Assembly: GCA_947589435.1 (NCBI GenBank)
Contig: CANQBI010000008.1
Coordinates: 1 to 50,110 of the forward strand
DNA: 50,110 nucleotides
Direction: 5' to 3'
DNA from: an uncultured Bacilli bacterium
GTDB taxonomy: Bacteria > Bacillota_I > Bacilli_A > RF39 > UBA660
Of this stretch, positions 33,799 through 43,491 are shown piece by piece; the stretch's first letter is position 1, and every line of letters begins with the position of its first letter. Under the pieces are notes generated by a model. It was not told where the DNA came from. It worked only from the letters and a program-made list of their open reading frames with translations, and searched no databases. The position numbers and the translations under genes are program-made.

Positions 33799-34608
33799 TT
33801 ATCTTTTTAATTTTTTTTGATTAACTGAAATATTACTTAAAATTTCTTTTTCTGGAATATCATTTATATGATTTCCATTTTCTTGCGCATACGATAATAA
33901 TCTACTAACTATTTTTCTCATAATATCATTTTTCAAATAACAGTAAATTGTACTATTACCATTTATTTCTAAGCAAGAATCATTAGTAGATGGAAGTAAA
34001 TTGGTTTCAAAGTAGTAATTAGATGCTATAATTAATGATTTTTTACTTTCTAATATTTTAGTAGTAAAACTCTTTATATCACTTTCCCAATATACTTTTT
34101 CATCTTCAAGTTCTGCTAAAGCATTAGAGTCTCCAATTATATAAACTGTTCCACAAATTTGTTCAGTTTCTCTTGTACCATGCTTTATTTCAAAAGAACC
34201 TATTCCACTAGCATATATTTTCTTTAAAGCAAAATCAGATGAATTTTGAGCATTAAATAAAATATACATTATTTTTTCAAAATCTCTAATAAATAACTCT
34301 TTAGATGCTTTATATTCATCTGCATCATATTCAATTTTACTTTTAACACGATTAGCTAAAATTATTAAGTGAGAGGCTAAGTCTGAAATCTTATTACCTA
34401 AAGATTGTCTATTATTAAAACTTTGACTATATTCCTCTTCTAATTCGTATAATCTATTCAATGCTTGAAAAAAGACCTTAATATCCTCTTTATTAAGTTC
34501 TCTAGGATTATTACACCCTATAATATAAAGACTATTTGACAGTATTTCTTTATAAACCTCATCTATTTTTTTACTTAATTCTATATCATTATTTTCAATA
34601 CAGTGCAT
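33799..34608 (-). CDS. Hypothetical island protein
   Basis: 269 residues with no recognised family. The first half (about 1-125) is helical and charged (EVYKEILSNSLYIIGCNNPREL, LASHLIILANRVKSKIEYDAD). The second half seems mixed alpha/beta with GTVYIIGDSNALAEL, then SLIIASNYYFETNLL and STIYCYLKNDIMRKIV. No signal or membrane segment. The start codon follows an AGGTTTTGG stretch, a weak site. It lies inside the island between the transglutaminase-like gene and the methyltransferase; co-regulation with the latter is possible. In the 244 bases to 34853 the minus strand reads DERESYRDTLLETLFQRLF, then TVFDESFSKRNLI, without a start, probably another gene scrap. Confidence 0.5.
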   Translation of the reverse strand: MHCIENNDIELSKKIDEVYKEILSNSLYIIGCNNPRELNKEDIKVFFQALNRLYELEEEYSQSFNNRQSLGNKISDLASHLIILANRVKSKIEYDADEYKASKELFIRDFEKIMYILFNAQNSSDFALKKIYASGIGSFEIKHGTRETEQICGTVYIIGDSNALAELEDEKVYWESDIKSFTTKILESKKSLIIASNYYFETNLLPSTNDSCLEINGNSTIYCYLKNDIMRKIVSRLLSYAQENGNHINDIPEKEILSNISVNQKKLKR

Positions 34609-34852
34609 CCAAAACCTCCATCAATGCCTATTATCATATCATATTTAAAAACATTTATCTATACAAAATTATAATTTTACAATATATTTTAAAAATTTAT
34701 TTTATTTATTAAATTTCTTTTTGAAAAACTTTCATCAAATACAGTAAATAATCTTTGGAATAACGTTTCAAGCAATGTATCACGATAACTTTCTCTTTCA
34801 TCACCTTTTTAAATATCCTAGTAAAAAATTACTTATACCATCTTTTATTTTA

Positions 34853-36820
34853 TTAATAATTTGTTACTAAAACTTCTGTTGTTTTTGTAATATTCCCTTG
34901 TTGTTTATGATAATTAGAATTATTATAATCACATTCAATTATATGAACATTATATTTATGTTCTTTAATCCAAGCTTCAAGTATAATATTTTTATTCCCT
35001 TTATGTTCAATTACATTTGATAAGGCAAATTTTATACCTTTACTATCTAAAATAGCTAAATAGTTTAATAAATCTATTTCATCTTGTTCTGTCCATCCAC
35101 CATTTTCGTTATAACTTGCTGTTCCTAAAAAATAAGGAGGATCACAATATACTAAAGTGTTATTAGTTGTTTCAATTGCAAATTCTCTAAAATCAGAATT
35201 AATAAATTCGATATTTTTTGATTTCAATTTTGTTATAAAATTTTTTAAATTTTTTCTTAAAGAATTATTAAAATCTCTTTTTCCAACCGGAATATTAAAT
35301 TCACCATTAGAATTAAATCTAATTTGATTATTAAATCCATAAATTACTAGTGTTAAAAATAATAAATCTTTTTCTGTAGAATTATTTTTCATATTATTAT
35401 AATCTTTTCTCAATTCTAAATATTTTGATTTATTATATGTTCCTAAGCCCTTATTACTAGTACAATTATATGCTTCATATCCATTTAATAAAGAATTACT
35501 TAGATTATATTTATCAATAATTTTTTCTAAAGAACTTATAATAAAACCATCTTCATATTTTTTAAACAATTCCATAACTCTAATAATCTCTTCTTGTTTG
35601 TCTACACATACTATTCTTTTGGCATTAACATTAACTCCAACATTAGATCCCCCAGAGAATAAATCTACAAATAAGTCTAGATTACTAGGAAATATAGGTA
35701 TTATTTGATTTAATAGTTTATATTTCCCACCTGTATAATTTAATGGAGATTTTACTTTATCAATAATTGGTTCTAGATGGCTAGTTTTTTTCTTTGTACT
35801 TTTTCCAACTTTACATATAAATAATCTTTCTTTATGATTATCAATATGGGTTTTTCCTGTATTAAACTGATTAAAATCAGTTTCATATACTTTTACTTTT
35901 CCTTTCAATCTTAAAGTATTCATAATATCGTCATCACTAATTTTAGCTTGGGACCTTCCTGCTCCCTTTGTTCCCATATTGTTATATGAAACAATTATGT
36001 ATTTAGCCTCGATGTTATCAATTAAATCTTTAAAAGCAAGCGGAGCTGATACAGAACAATATTTACTTTTAATACCGTTTCTTTCCATTTTTTTGGCAAC
36101 CCCTTGAACTTCATTTTTTTCCCACATTGCAACATTTTCTAATAAATGATAGGCATCAGAATATTGTCTTGAATTATATGGTGGATCAATATAAACAACA
36201 TCTGCCTTTATAATTTTTACAAGTTCATTAGAATCTTCATTAAAGACTTTATTATTTTTATTATTAGTATTGGATTTTAAATCAAGCATACACAATTCTA
36301 ATTTTTTATCTAAATTTCCATTTTTTCTATAAGCATCATAATGCCCAACTGTATTGGCAATTTTATCCATAGCATATAATAGAGATGTTATAAGAATAGC
36401 TCTTTCTCTAGTATTTAAATTATTAGAAAGATAATTTGCTTCAATATCTTCTCTTATATAACCAATTTTTTTACAATTATCTTTGCTAAAATAGGTATCA
36501 CTAAAATTAATTGAAAAATAATTTTCTTCTAAATTAGAAAGTGAATTATATTTATTTATAAAAGTTTTTATTTTATTTTTATCTATTTTTTCATTTCCAA
36601 ACCAGGCTAAATACGATAAGTAATTAGACTTTAACAAATCATTAACATAGATTTTGGTTTTTTGGTCATTAAAAAAATTTCCAACTATACCTGTTCCACC
36701 AAATAAATCCAAAAATGAAGAAAACTCAATTTTTTCTTTTTTCATGGTTTCATTAATAAAATCAATCATTCTTGCTTTACTACCAATATATCTTCTGTTA
36801 TTTATTGAAATAGTTTTCAT
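34853..36820 (-). CDS. Fused double DNA adenine methyltransferase (type IIS modification enzyme)
   Basis: 655 residues holding two D12-class N6-adenine methyltransferases. The N-terminal one has NNRRYIGSKARMIDFI, motif I FLDLFGGTGIVGNFF (about 36-50) and motif IV DVVYIDPPYNSRQY (near 207-220). The C-terminal one has LNYTGGKYKLLNQIIPIF, motif I LFVDLFSGGSNVGV and motif IV TLVYCDPPYFLG. Two catalytic domains in one chain, as in M.FokI, allow each strand of an asymmetric site to be modified. The neighbouring AlwI-family nuclease fits that. The target sequence cannot be read from the protein; GGATC is only the site of the AlwI prototype. Confidence 0.9.
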   Translation of the reverse strand: MKTISINNRRYIGSKARMIDFINETMKKEKIEFSSFLDLFGGTGIVGNFFNDQKTKIYVNDLLKSNYLSYLAWFGNEKIDKNKIKTFINKYNSLSNLEENYFSINFSDTYFSKDNCKKIGYIREDIEANYLSNNLNTRERAILITSLLYAMDKIANTVGHYDAYRKNGNLDKKLELCMLDLKSNTNNKNNKVFNEDSNELVKIIKADVVYIDPPYNSRQYSDAYHLLENVAMWEKNEVQGVAKKMERNGIKSKYCSVSAPLAFKDLIDNIEAKYIIVSYNNMGTKGAGRSQAKISDDDIMNTLRLKGKVKVYETDFNQFNTGKTHIDNHKERLFICKVGKSTKKKTSHLEPIIDKVKSPLNYTGGKYKLLNQIIPIFPSNLDLFVDLFSGGSNVGVNVNAKRIVCVDKQEEIIRVMELFKKYEDGFIISSLEKIIDKYNLSNSLLNGYEAYNCTSNKGLGTYNKSKYLELRKDYNNMKNNSTEKDLLFLTLVIYGFNNQIRFNSNGEFNIPVGKRDFNNSLRKNLKNFITKLKSKNIEFINSDFREFAIETTNNTLVYCDPPYFLGTASYNENGGWTEQDEIDLLNYLAILDSKGIKFALSNVIEHKGNKNIILEAWIKEHKYNVHIIECDYNNSNYHKQQGNITKTTEVLVTNY

Positions 36821-36906
36821 ATATTTATATCTCCATTTCCATTTTCGGCATCGTATTTTCTAATAACATTATAGCAAAAAAAAGATAGATACTCAACACC
36901 TATCTT

Positions 36907-38886
36907 TTATATATTTTTTAATATTTCTTCATTATACCAAATTGGATCTGGAATAGTTGATTTATAAGCTTTATCAAACCAATTGTATATTTCATTATAA
37001 GTTATATTGTTTTCTAATATTTTCATTAATACATTTATATCAATAGGGATAATTTTTAATCCTTTTATAAACTCACCATTGCCTTTTGGATAGAATCTAG
37101 TTTTCATATTTCTAAAATCCAATATTACTCTTTCTTCTAAATTAGAAGCAACGAATAAAGCATAGTCATTCAAATTATTTGTAAGCTTTATATTTTCACC
37201 AAGATGTCTAGATACAGGTTCCATTTCCATAACTCTTTGTCCAGTTGATTCAGATAAAGTTGCTTCAATTAATAAATCATGTTTAGGATATGAATTATTT
37301 TCATATTTATAAACAATATCAGCCATTCCACCACCTGCATGAGTCTTAGGCAAAAAATCTGCATCTAAACTTAAATTCATAAAATCTAAAATATTACCTT
37401 TTTTACCACTGATTCTATACCATGCTATACCAAGTATATATTCAAAAATAGTTGGAATATCGGCATTATCTGTTATGTATGAATTTAGTTCTTCATCATC
37501 TCTATCTTTTATTTGTTCTAATATTCTAATTAAATCTTCATTTTTAAATTTATAATCAATTAAGTCATTGAAATTTTTAAGTTTTTCATCTTTAATATAA
37601 GAATTTACATTTTCTGGTGTTAAATTTATTCCTAAGTCAGTATTAATATTATTAACAATATTAGTTATATCAATTTTATATAATTTAGAAATATTTTCTA
37701 TAGGAATATCCGAATAAAATTGTTTTAAATATTGTTCATTATCAAGTAAATCTTCGTTTAATAACTCATCAATAATATCTTTAAAATAATATTTAGGCAA
37801 CATATCTAATTCTATTTTTTCATCTTCAAATCTTATTATATCTGTTAATGAAAAATATCGCTTATTTAAATCAAAATATTCTCTTAAATTTACTTTCCAT
37901 TTAAATAAATGCATTTTCAAAAAAAATTCTTTTTTAAAATCACTAATATTATTAGGTAAACTAATATCTAATGTTTTAAACTTTTTATCAAATTCTTCAT
38001 CTATTTTATTAATTTTAACATCCATAAATAAATAGGTTTGCCATAACATTTTAGCTTTACCAGATATTTTTTTACATTTATCAAATAATTCTTGATACTT
38101 AGGAAGTCTTTCACTAAAATTATTATTCTTTAAATTAAACACTAAATCAACTAAAGTATGATAAACTGCATTATAAGGTCTATCATAAATTTTACTTTTT
38201 CTATTTAAACCTACTTTTTCAAATGTTTTTTCCGTTACAGGACAATCTCTATTAAAATAATTTAATGCTTGGATATAATTATTCATATCAAGTATTTTTT
38301 TCTTTATAATATCATCAACAGAAAATTCTACTCTTGCCGTATTTTTTATTGTTTGGACCATTTTTCTAACATCATATTTATTTTTGCAAAGAGGAAGCAA
38401 ATAAGTAAATTCATCATATGATAAGTAATCTAATTTTTCTATTAAATATATAAGAGCAATAAAAGGTTTTATTTTTATACCTTCATTAGCATTATTAATT
38501 TGAAGTTTTAAAAATTGTAATAAATATTTATAACTATCTTCAGATATCATAAAAATATTATCTTTGTTCATTGTTTTATATAATAGTTGTTCAATGTTAG
38601 AACCTACTTCAGTTAATTTTCTATCACTTGTTAATACACCAATGTCGACTAAACCTGATGTTTTTTCTCTAGCATCCTTATCGGGAATCCTAGCCTCACC
38701 ATATAAAAAATTATTTTCTTTTAAATAATTATAATATTTTTCTTGAGTCTCATTATCCCAATCTAAATTAGGATTATCATTCCAAAATTTCTTTAATAAT
38801 TGTAATTGTCTTTCAATTTTATAATTTAATTGACTAGTTCTAAAACTTGTCGTTCCTATAGACCAACTATAACTCTTAAATGCCAT
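36907..38886 (-). CDS. AlwI-family type IIS restriction endonuclease
   Basis: 659 residues, close in length to BspD6I/BstNBI-type enzymes. The start MAFKSYSWSIGTTSFRTSQ and EARIPDKDAREKTSGLVDIGVL correspond to the DNA-recognition region of this family. The catalytic part near residues 525-575 reads THAGGGMADIVYKYENN, LLIEATLSES, MEMEPVSRHL, the PD-(D/E)XK-type core seen in AlwI, PleI and nicking enzyme BstNBI. It lies 86 bases upstream of the fused methyltransferase on the same strand, so a complete restriction-modification pair. Catalytic residues appear intact. Members of this group can nick or cut both strands; which applies is open. Confidence 0.88.
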   Translation of the reverse strand: MAFKSYSWSIGTTSFRTSQLNYKIERQLQLLKKFWNDNPNLDWDNETQEKYYNYLKENNFLYGEARIPDKDAREKTSGLVDIGVLTSDRKLTEVGSNIEQLLYKTMNKDNIFMISEDSYKYLLQFLKLQINNANEGIKIKPFIALIYLIEKLDYLSYDEFTYLLPLCKNKYDVRKMVQTIKNTARVEFSVDDIIKKKILDMNNYIQALNYFNRDCPVTEKTFEKVGLNRKSKIYDRPYNAVYHTLVDLVFNLKNNNFSERLPKYQELFDKCKKISGKAKMLWQTYLFMDVKINKIDEEFDKKFKTLDISLPNNISDFKKEFFLKMHLFKWKVNLREYFDLNKRYFSLTDIIRFEDEKIELDMLPKYYFKDIIDELLNEDLLDNEQYLKQFYSDIPIENISKLYKIDITNIVNNINTDLGINLTPENVNSYIKDEKLKNFNDLIDYKFKNEDLIRILEQIKDRDDEELNSYITDNADIPTIFEYILGIAWYRISGKKGNILDFMNLSLDADFLPKTHAGGGMADIVYKYENNSYPKHDLLIEATLSESTGQRVMEMEPVSRHLGENIKLTNNLNDYALFVASNLEERVILDFRNMKTRFYPKGNGEFIKGLKIIPIDINVLMKILENNITYNEIYNWFDKAYKSTIPDPIWYNEEILKNI

Positions 38887-39060
38887 ACTACACCTCCAAA
38901 GAATTTATAGTTATATTTTATCATAAAAAATGAAAATTTGTAGATTCTATCCGTAATTTTTGATACAATTATGATAGTTATAGATTGCTATTTGAAGGAA
39001 TAGTCTGAAAAACAATTGTTTTCATGACTATGTGTACCTTGAACAAACTGAAAGGAATGT

Positions 39061-40008
39061 GTGGTTATTATGAATAGTCTTGAAATAAAAGATGTTTTGG
39101 GTGTAGCAGAGCCAGCAACTAAAGTAATTGAAATAATTAGTAATGCAATTGGGACATTATATGAACCCAGAAAAATTAGAAAACGTGCAGACGCAGAAGC
39201 ATATAGAATAAAGAAAATTACTACTGCCGCAAAAGAAAGTAATTTTAATGGGAACATTGAACTTTTTGATGGGAAAATAACAATAAGTGGTAATGATAAC
39301 AATTTAGAAGAAATAAAAGCTATAATAAGTTCAGAAGTAAGAAGATTGTATAATGAAAAAGAAAATATTATGAAAATTGCAGATTATGCTTATGATGAAT
39401 TAGAAAATGATAAAAGTATAATAAAAGAAGAAATAGATAACGATTGGATAAAAAATTTTTTAGATACAGGTCGTAAAATTTATAGGGACGATTTACAATT
39501 TGTATTTGGAAAAATTTTAGCAGGAGAAATTAAAAATCCTGGTAAATATTCAAAAAGATTATTTAATGTACTATCAAACCTTTCTCAAGAAGAAGCTGAA
39601 TTATTTAATAAAATATCAAATTTTGTTTTAAGAAAAGGAAATAATTCATTTATTATAGCAAATACTGAAATACTAAATAATTTTGAAATTACACTTGATC
39701 AAATTATATTGCTAGAAGAAGCAGGACTTATAAATAGTGATTCTTTAAATATGAAATGTAATGTAGTTGAATATAAAGACTATCTTGTAAATTTTAATAA
39801 CGACAATCCAAAGTTAGATGTATATTTTTTAACTAAATGTGGATCTGAATTAGAAATGATAATAAATAATAAAATAAATTTAGATTATTTAGTAAAAATA
39901 AAGCAACGTTATAACATTAAAGAAATGGATTATAGTATTATAAAATCAAAAGAGGTTGTCGGAGATAAGATAACTTATTCATCATATGATTTCAAAAATA
40001 TAGATTAA
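39061..40008 (+). CDS. DUF2806-type protein
   Basis: About 315 residues; GTG at 39061 is well placed after AAAGGA, while ATG at 39070 gives MNSLEIKDVLGVAEPATKVIEI and is the likely family start. NAIGTLYEPRKIRKRADAEAYRIKKI (residues ~25-50) is the recognisable conserved motif of the DUF2806 group. Later parts are helical (KNFLDTGRKIYRDDLQFVFGKILAGEIKNPGKYSKRLFNVLSNLS, split in the protein by no gaps) with a winged-helix-like end. Function unknown; it appears in mobile and defence-rich regions. It is transcribed away from the endonuclease, with 175 bases between. Confidence 0.65.
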   Translation: MVIMNSLEIKDVLGVAEPATKVIEIISNAIGTLYEPRKIRKRADAEAYRIKKITTAAKESNFNGNIELFDGKITISGNDNNLEEIKAIISSEVRRLYNEKENIMKIADYAYDELENDKSIIKEEIDNDWIKNFLDTGRKIYRDDLQFVFGKILAGEIKNPGKYSKRLFNVLSNLSQEEAELFNKISNFVLRKGNNSFIIANTEILNNFEITLDQIILLEEAGLINSDSLNMKCNVVEYKDYLVNFNNDNPKLDVYFLTKCGSELEMIINNKINLDYLVKIKQRYNIKEMDYSIIKSKEVVGDKITYSSYDFKNID

Positions 40009-40038
40009 TTTTATTAAACATGATATATTATATTAAGA

Positions 40039-40102
40039 TTGATATTTTATATATCAAATCGTTTATGAGCAAAAGTTGTAGATATCTTCCACAATCGCTC
40101 CA
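40039..40102 (+). repeat. Direct repeat 2 at island boundary (att-like)
   Basis: Homologous to 31981-32047 and ends CAATCGCTCCA. A third, shorter copy of the core (TTGTAAATATCTTCCACAAT) lies at 41301-41320, upstream of the phosphodiesterase gene. Confidence 0.6.
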
Positions 40103-40143
40103 CTTAAATATATTTCATCTCTATTAGAAGTTAAATATAGAAA

Positions 40144-41259
40144 TTAATTTTCAATTTTATCTACTATAATTAAAGGAACGAAAACCTCATCATCTGTATA
40201 ACCAGCATGGTGAGAAAATAACACCTCATCTCCATCAGTTATTAAACATTTATTAGATTTTGCTATAGCTATAAAGTCCCCTATGGCAGCATCAAATAAT
40301 TCATTTGGTATTCCATCTCCAAAAATTTTGCTTTCTAATATTTCAGATTTATTATAAATTTTAAAATCATTTCCAAAAAGTTCATTGAATTTAGAAGCAA
40401 AAACGTTTAAATACTCTTTTTTTACTTTAAAAGAAACTGCTCTTTCTTCAATGGATGTAGTTCTTTCTAACATATCTAATAGTTCAGGATAATCATTTAA
40501 AAATATATTATCAACTTTTATATGACCATGGTCTGCGACAATTATAACTAAAGAATTTTTTAAGTTTTTACAAAAATTAGCTACTTTTATATCTCTTTCT
40601 TTTATAAGACTCTTAACAATTTCACTATCAGGCCCATAATTATGCATAGATTGATCTGGTTCACCATCATATGCATATAAATATTTTTTGCCAGGAATTT
40701 TTGTTTCTTCCATTACAAGATCCAACATATTATCTAAATTCGAATAAACAAATGCATTACCTGTTTTAAAAGGGAAAAATTCTTTGGCATGGTATATTCC
40801 TTCTTTTTCAATTTCATCTACTATAGTTGTATTTACTAATTTATTTTTAACATCTAAAAATTCGGGACATACTTCTTCTTTTCCTTTTTCACAGTTTAAA
40901 AATAAAGTTATAGTTTTGTCTATTGGTTTTATATAGGTATTCCATCCAAGCCACCCGTGTTCAATAGGATTTAATCCCGTTCTAATAGATGTTGTCGCCG
41001 CGGTTGTCGTTGCTGGAAAAACTGTCGTTATTTCTTTATATTTATTCTTTCTAAAAAAGGCATCTTTTTCTAATGTTCTATCTAATATTCTTGAACCCAT
41101 TCCATCAAAAAGCATTATGATAACATTATCAGGTTGTTTTTCTTCTAATATTTTATCAATATAATCTATTGATTTGTGATGATATTCTAAACCAAAATAT
41201 TTTCTAATAGAGCACGCTAAATTTGTTAAGCATTCATCATAATTGTTTTTAACCTTCAT
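40144..41259 (-). CDS. Alkaline-phosphatase-superfamily phosphodiesterase
   Basis: 371 residues from MKVKNNYDECLTN, chosen because AGGTGTATTGTT directly precedes that ATG; the longer frame adds 20 residues through the repeat core. IIMLFDGMGSRILDR holds the first metal Asp, TTVFPATTTAATTSIRTGL the nucleophile Thr region, and HGWLGWNTYI follows. Metal ligands continue in YGPDSEIVKSL, VADHGHIKVDN and LFSHHAGYTDDE. This is the nucleotide pyrophosphatase/phosphodiesterase-like branch. No signal peptide, so cytoplasmic. Substrate unknown. Confidence 0.85.
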   Translation of the reverse strand: MKVKNNYDECLTNLACSIRKYFGLEYHHKSIDYIDKILEEKQPDNVIIMLFDGMGSRILDRTLEKDAFFRKNKYKEITTVFPATTTAATTSIRTGLNPIEHGWLGWNTYIKPIDKTITLFLNCEKGKEEVCPEFLDVKNKLVNTTIVDEIEKEGIYHAKEFFPFKTGNAFVYSNLDNMLDLVMEETKIPGKKYLYAYDGEPDQSMHNYGPDSEIVKSLIKERDIKVANFCKNLKNSLVIIVADHGHIKVDNIFLNDYPELLDMLERTTSIEERAVSFKVKKEYLNVFASKFNELFGNDFKIYNKSEILESKIFGDGIPNELFDAAIGDFIAIAKSNKCLITDGDEVLFSHHAGYTDDEVFVPLIIVDKIEN

Positions 41260-41406
41260 AACAATACACCTCAAATATATTTTATATGATAATAAATAAA
41301 TTGTAAATATCTTCCACAATTGTGAGTACGGTAAAAGTTACCTAATAAATTGATAATCAAAGAAAATGAGTATATAATAATAAATTATAAAAACGAGGTG
41401 AAATAA

Positions 41407-41892
41407 ATGGCAAATTTTACTTGGCTTAAAAAAGAATTACCCCCAAATATTGATATTAGACAAGTTTATGGTATTGTTTTTTCAGATACTGGAAATATTC
41501 TTTTAAGAGTTGAGGATAATAAATATAAATTAACAGGGGGTAAACCAGAATTATTCGATTCTAATTTAAAAGAGACCCTAAAAAGAGAATATCTTGAAGA
41601 ATTAAATATTGAAATTAAAGATATTCATTATTTAGGATATTTATTAGTTGAAGAAGATTCCAAAGAAAGATATGCCCAAGTTAGAATGATTGCCAAGATT
41701 AAAAATATTGGAAATGTTAGACCTGACAAAGATAACGGAAAAACATATAAAAGATTTATGGCAAATATAAAAAATGTAAAAAACTATTTGAATTACTCTG
41801 ATTTAGCAGGTAATCAATTAATTGATGATGCCATTAAAATGGCAAAAGAAAAATATAATATAAATTTTAGTGATGATGAACATTTTATATAA
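41407..41892 (+). CDS. NUDIX hydrolase
   Basis: 161 residues. The NUDIX box reads GGKPELFDSNLKETLKREYLEELNIEI (about residues 45-71), matching G-x5-E-x7-RE-x2-EE-x-G except that Asn replaces the last Gly. Such enzymes cleave nucleoside diphosphates linked to another moiety; the substrate cannot be told. The ribosome site GAGGTG is clear. About 50 bases after its stop the plus strand reads SIDNIDERSFYENNALTLIG then VYKN before a stop (to ~42028), likely a gene scrap. Confidence 0.8.
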   Translation: MANFTWLKKELPPNIDIRQVYGIVFSDTGNILLRVEDNKYKLTGGKPELFDSNLKETLKREYLEELNIEIKDIHYLGYLLVEEDSKERYAQVRMIAKIKNIGNVRPDKDNGKTYKRFMANIKNVKNYLNYSDLAGNQLIDDAIKMAKEKYNINFSDDEHFI

Positions 41893-42039
41893 CTTATCCA
41901 AAACAACAGACACTGTATGTTAAATGAGTTGGTCTCATTGCTGTGAATTACAAAGTATTGATAATATTGATGAGAGAAGCTTTTATGAAAATAATGCATT
42001 AACTCTAATTGGAGTGTATAAAAATTAATATTTAGAAAT

Positions 42040-42522
42040 TTAAATTAAATTTTCTTTTTTTAAAATATCTTCTAATGTTTCATTATCTTTTAATATATAT
42101 AATTTTTCATAATTTCGTTTTAAAGAATCTTCATAATAAGGAATAAATACCTCTTTTAACCTTTTTATAAATGCCTCATTATTTCCCCGCTCAATACATC
42201 TTTTTTCTACCACATTCCAATTGTTAATATTAGGATAAACAATAGAATATTTTATATTATGTTTATCAAAGTAATCAAAATGTTCCGGTTTTAATTGAAC
42301 AAGAACAATATCATATTGATTTGTGGCTTTAAGTATAGCATCATAATAATTCTGAGGCCACATAGGATTTATTTCTCTTTTTGTTCCCTTTTGTTCTTCT
42401 ACTGATAAATCTTCTCTCATTATACTTTTATAAGGACTTGATTCTAAATCTTTAATATTACTATATTTTTTACCTAATATACTTTTACCACACGTAGCAA
42501 ATCCTGCAATTATAATTCCCAT
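42040..42522 (-). CDS. P-loop nucleotide-kinase-like protein
   Basis: 160 residues with the P-loop GFATCGKSILG at residues 7-17. A substrate-like region NPMWPQNYYDAILKATNQYDIVLVQL and RCIERGNNEAFIKRL recall small deoxynucleotide or adenylate-type kinases and phage AAA proteins. It lies 12 bases after the HAD hydrolase and is probably co-transcribed. A nucleotide-processing pair is plausible but the substrate is not shown. Confidence 0.65.
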   Translation of the reverse strand: MGIIIAGFATCGKSILGKKYSNIKDLESSPYKSIMREDLSVEEQKGTKREINPMWPQNYYDAILKATNQYDIVLVQLKPEHFDYFDKHNIKYSIVYPNINNWNVVEKRCIERGNNEAFIKRLKEVFIPYYEDSLKRNYEKLYILKDNETLEDILKKENLI

Positions 42523-42534
42523 ATTAAATACACC

Positions 42535-43029
42535 TCATTTTATCTCATTTATGTTAATAACATTTATACCATTATCTTTTAAATATCTAACTGTATCTTC
42601 TAAATCTTCTATAAATAAAATTTCCTCTAAATTACAATTATTAATATTAGAAATTATCTTTATACCATCTAATTTTAATTGTTGAGTTCCAACAGATATC
42701 AGTTCTATATCCTTACCATATTTTTTATTAACAAAATCTTGTTTAGCTCTAAAATGAAAAGAAAATTTCATTGCTGATAAACAATACATTTTTATGTTTT
42801 TATTTCTTAATTTATTAATAAGATTATAAAGAATTTCTGATTTATCACATGGTTCTATTTCTTCAAAAAAACCATTTGGATTTTGAAATGCACTAGCATA
42901 ATAGTTTAATCTTTTATCATCACTTTCATTACGATGTTTTACAAAATCTTTATCTTTATGATTCGCTAATGTTCCATCAAAATCAAATATAACTACTTTT
43001 ATAGTATCAATATTTAAATTATTATTCAT
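42535..43029 (-). CDS. HAD-superfamily hydrolase
   Basis: 164 residues. Motif I is VVIFDFDGTLANHKD (about 12-26), motif II the Ser in MYCLSAMKF, and motif IV is the acidic pair in ILFIEDLEDTVRYL. The cap domain is short, so a small-molecule phosphatase or nucleotidase is likely. First gene of a pair with the P-loop protein. The region upstream (43030-43845, about 800 bases) holds only a small frame, the RNA repeat and AT-rich sequence. Confidence 0.75.
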   Translation of the reverse strand: MNNNLNIDTIKVVIFDFDGTLANHKDKDFVKHRNESDDKRLNYYASAFQNPNGFFEEIEPCDKSEILYNLINKLRNKNIKMYCLSAMKFSFHFRAKQDFVNKKYGKDIELISVGTQQLKLDGIKIISNINNCNLEEILFIEDLEDTVRYLKDNGINVININEIK

Positions 43030-43121
43030 TATTTAATACCTCAATCTTCTAACATTATATCATTAGGAAACATTTTATTAAATAATTTCATCTATATCTC
43101 TAAAAAGTTTTCATTAATTGT

Positions 43122-43244
43122 TTACATAAGAAAAAAAATCATACTTTCCCTAAAAATAACTCTAAAGACGTCTACAGCTTTCTCTTCTTCACTCATCGAA
43201 GATAATATTTTTATTGCTGTCTTACTTTCAAAATAATTATACAT
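43122..43244 (-). pseudogene. Small frame, probable gene remnant
   Basis: 40 residues, MYNYFESKTAIKILSSMSEE, then EKAVDVFRVIFRESMIFFLM. The composition looks coding, but I see no good ribosome site and no family. A second scrap on the plus strand nearby reads EEVPAYDEVEFWLNMG before a stop (about 43413-43459). Both suggest a decayed region between the HAD gene and the RNA repeat. Confidence 0.3.
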
Positions 43245-43491
43245 CTTTGATAATTTTTTAATTTTTCATTGGACTTAATATTCCACAATAATCCCTATCA
43301 AAGTTTAAATTGTAAATAATTTTTAACTTATAATGCAAATAATGCAAAAAATCTTAAAATAGGGAAAATTTTACGGAATTTATTCAAATCTATGCTAAAA
43401 TAATAATGAGAAGAAGTTCCTGCATATGACGAAGTTGAATTTTGGCTAAATATGGGATAGACAAAAATTTTTAACAGTTACTCACCTATAA

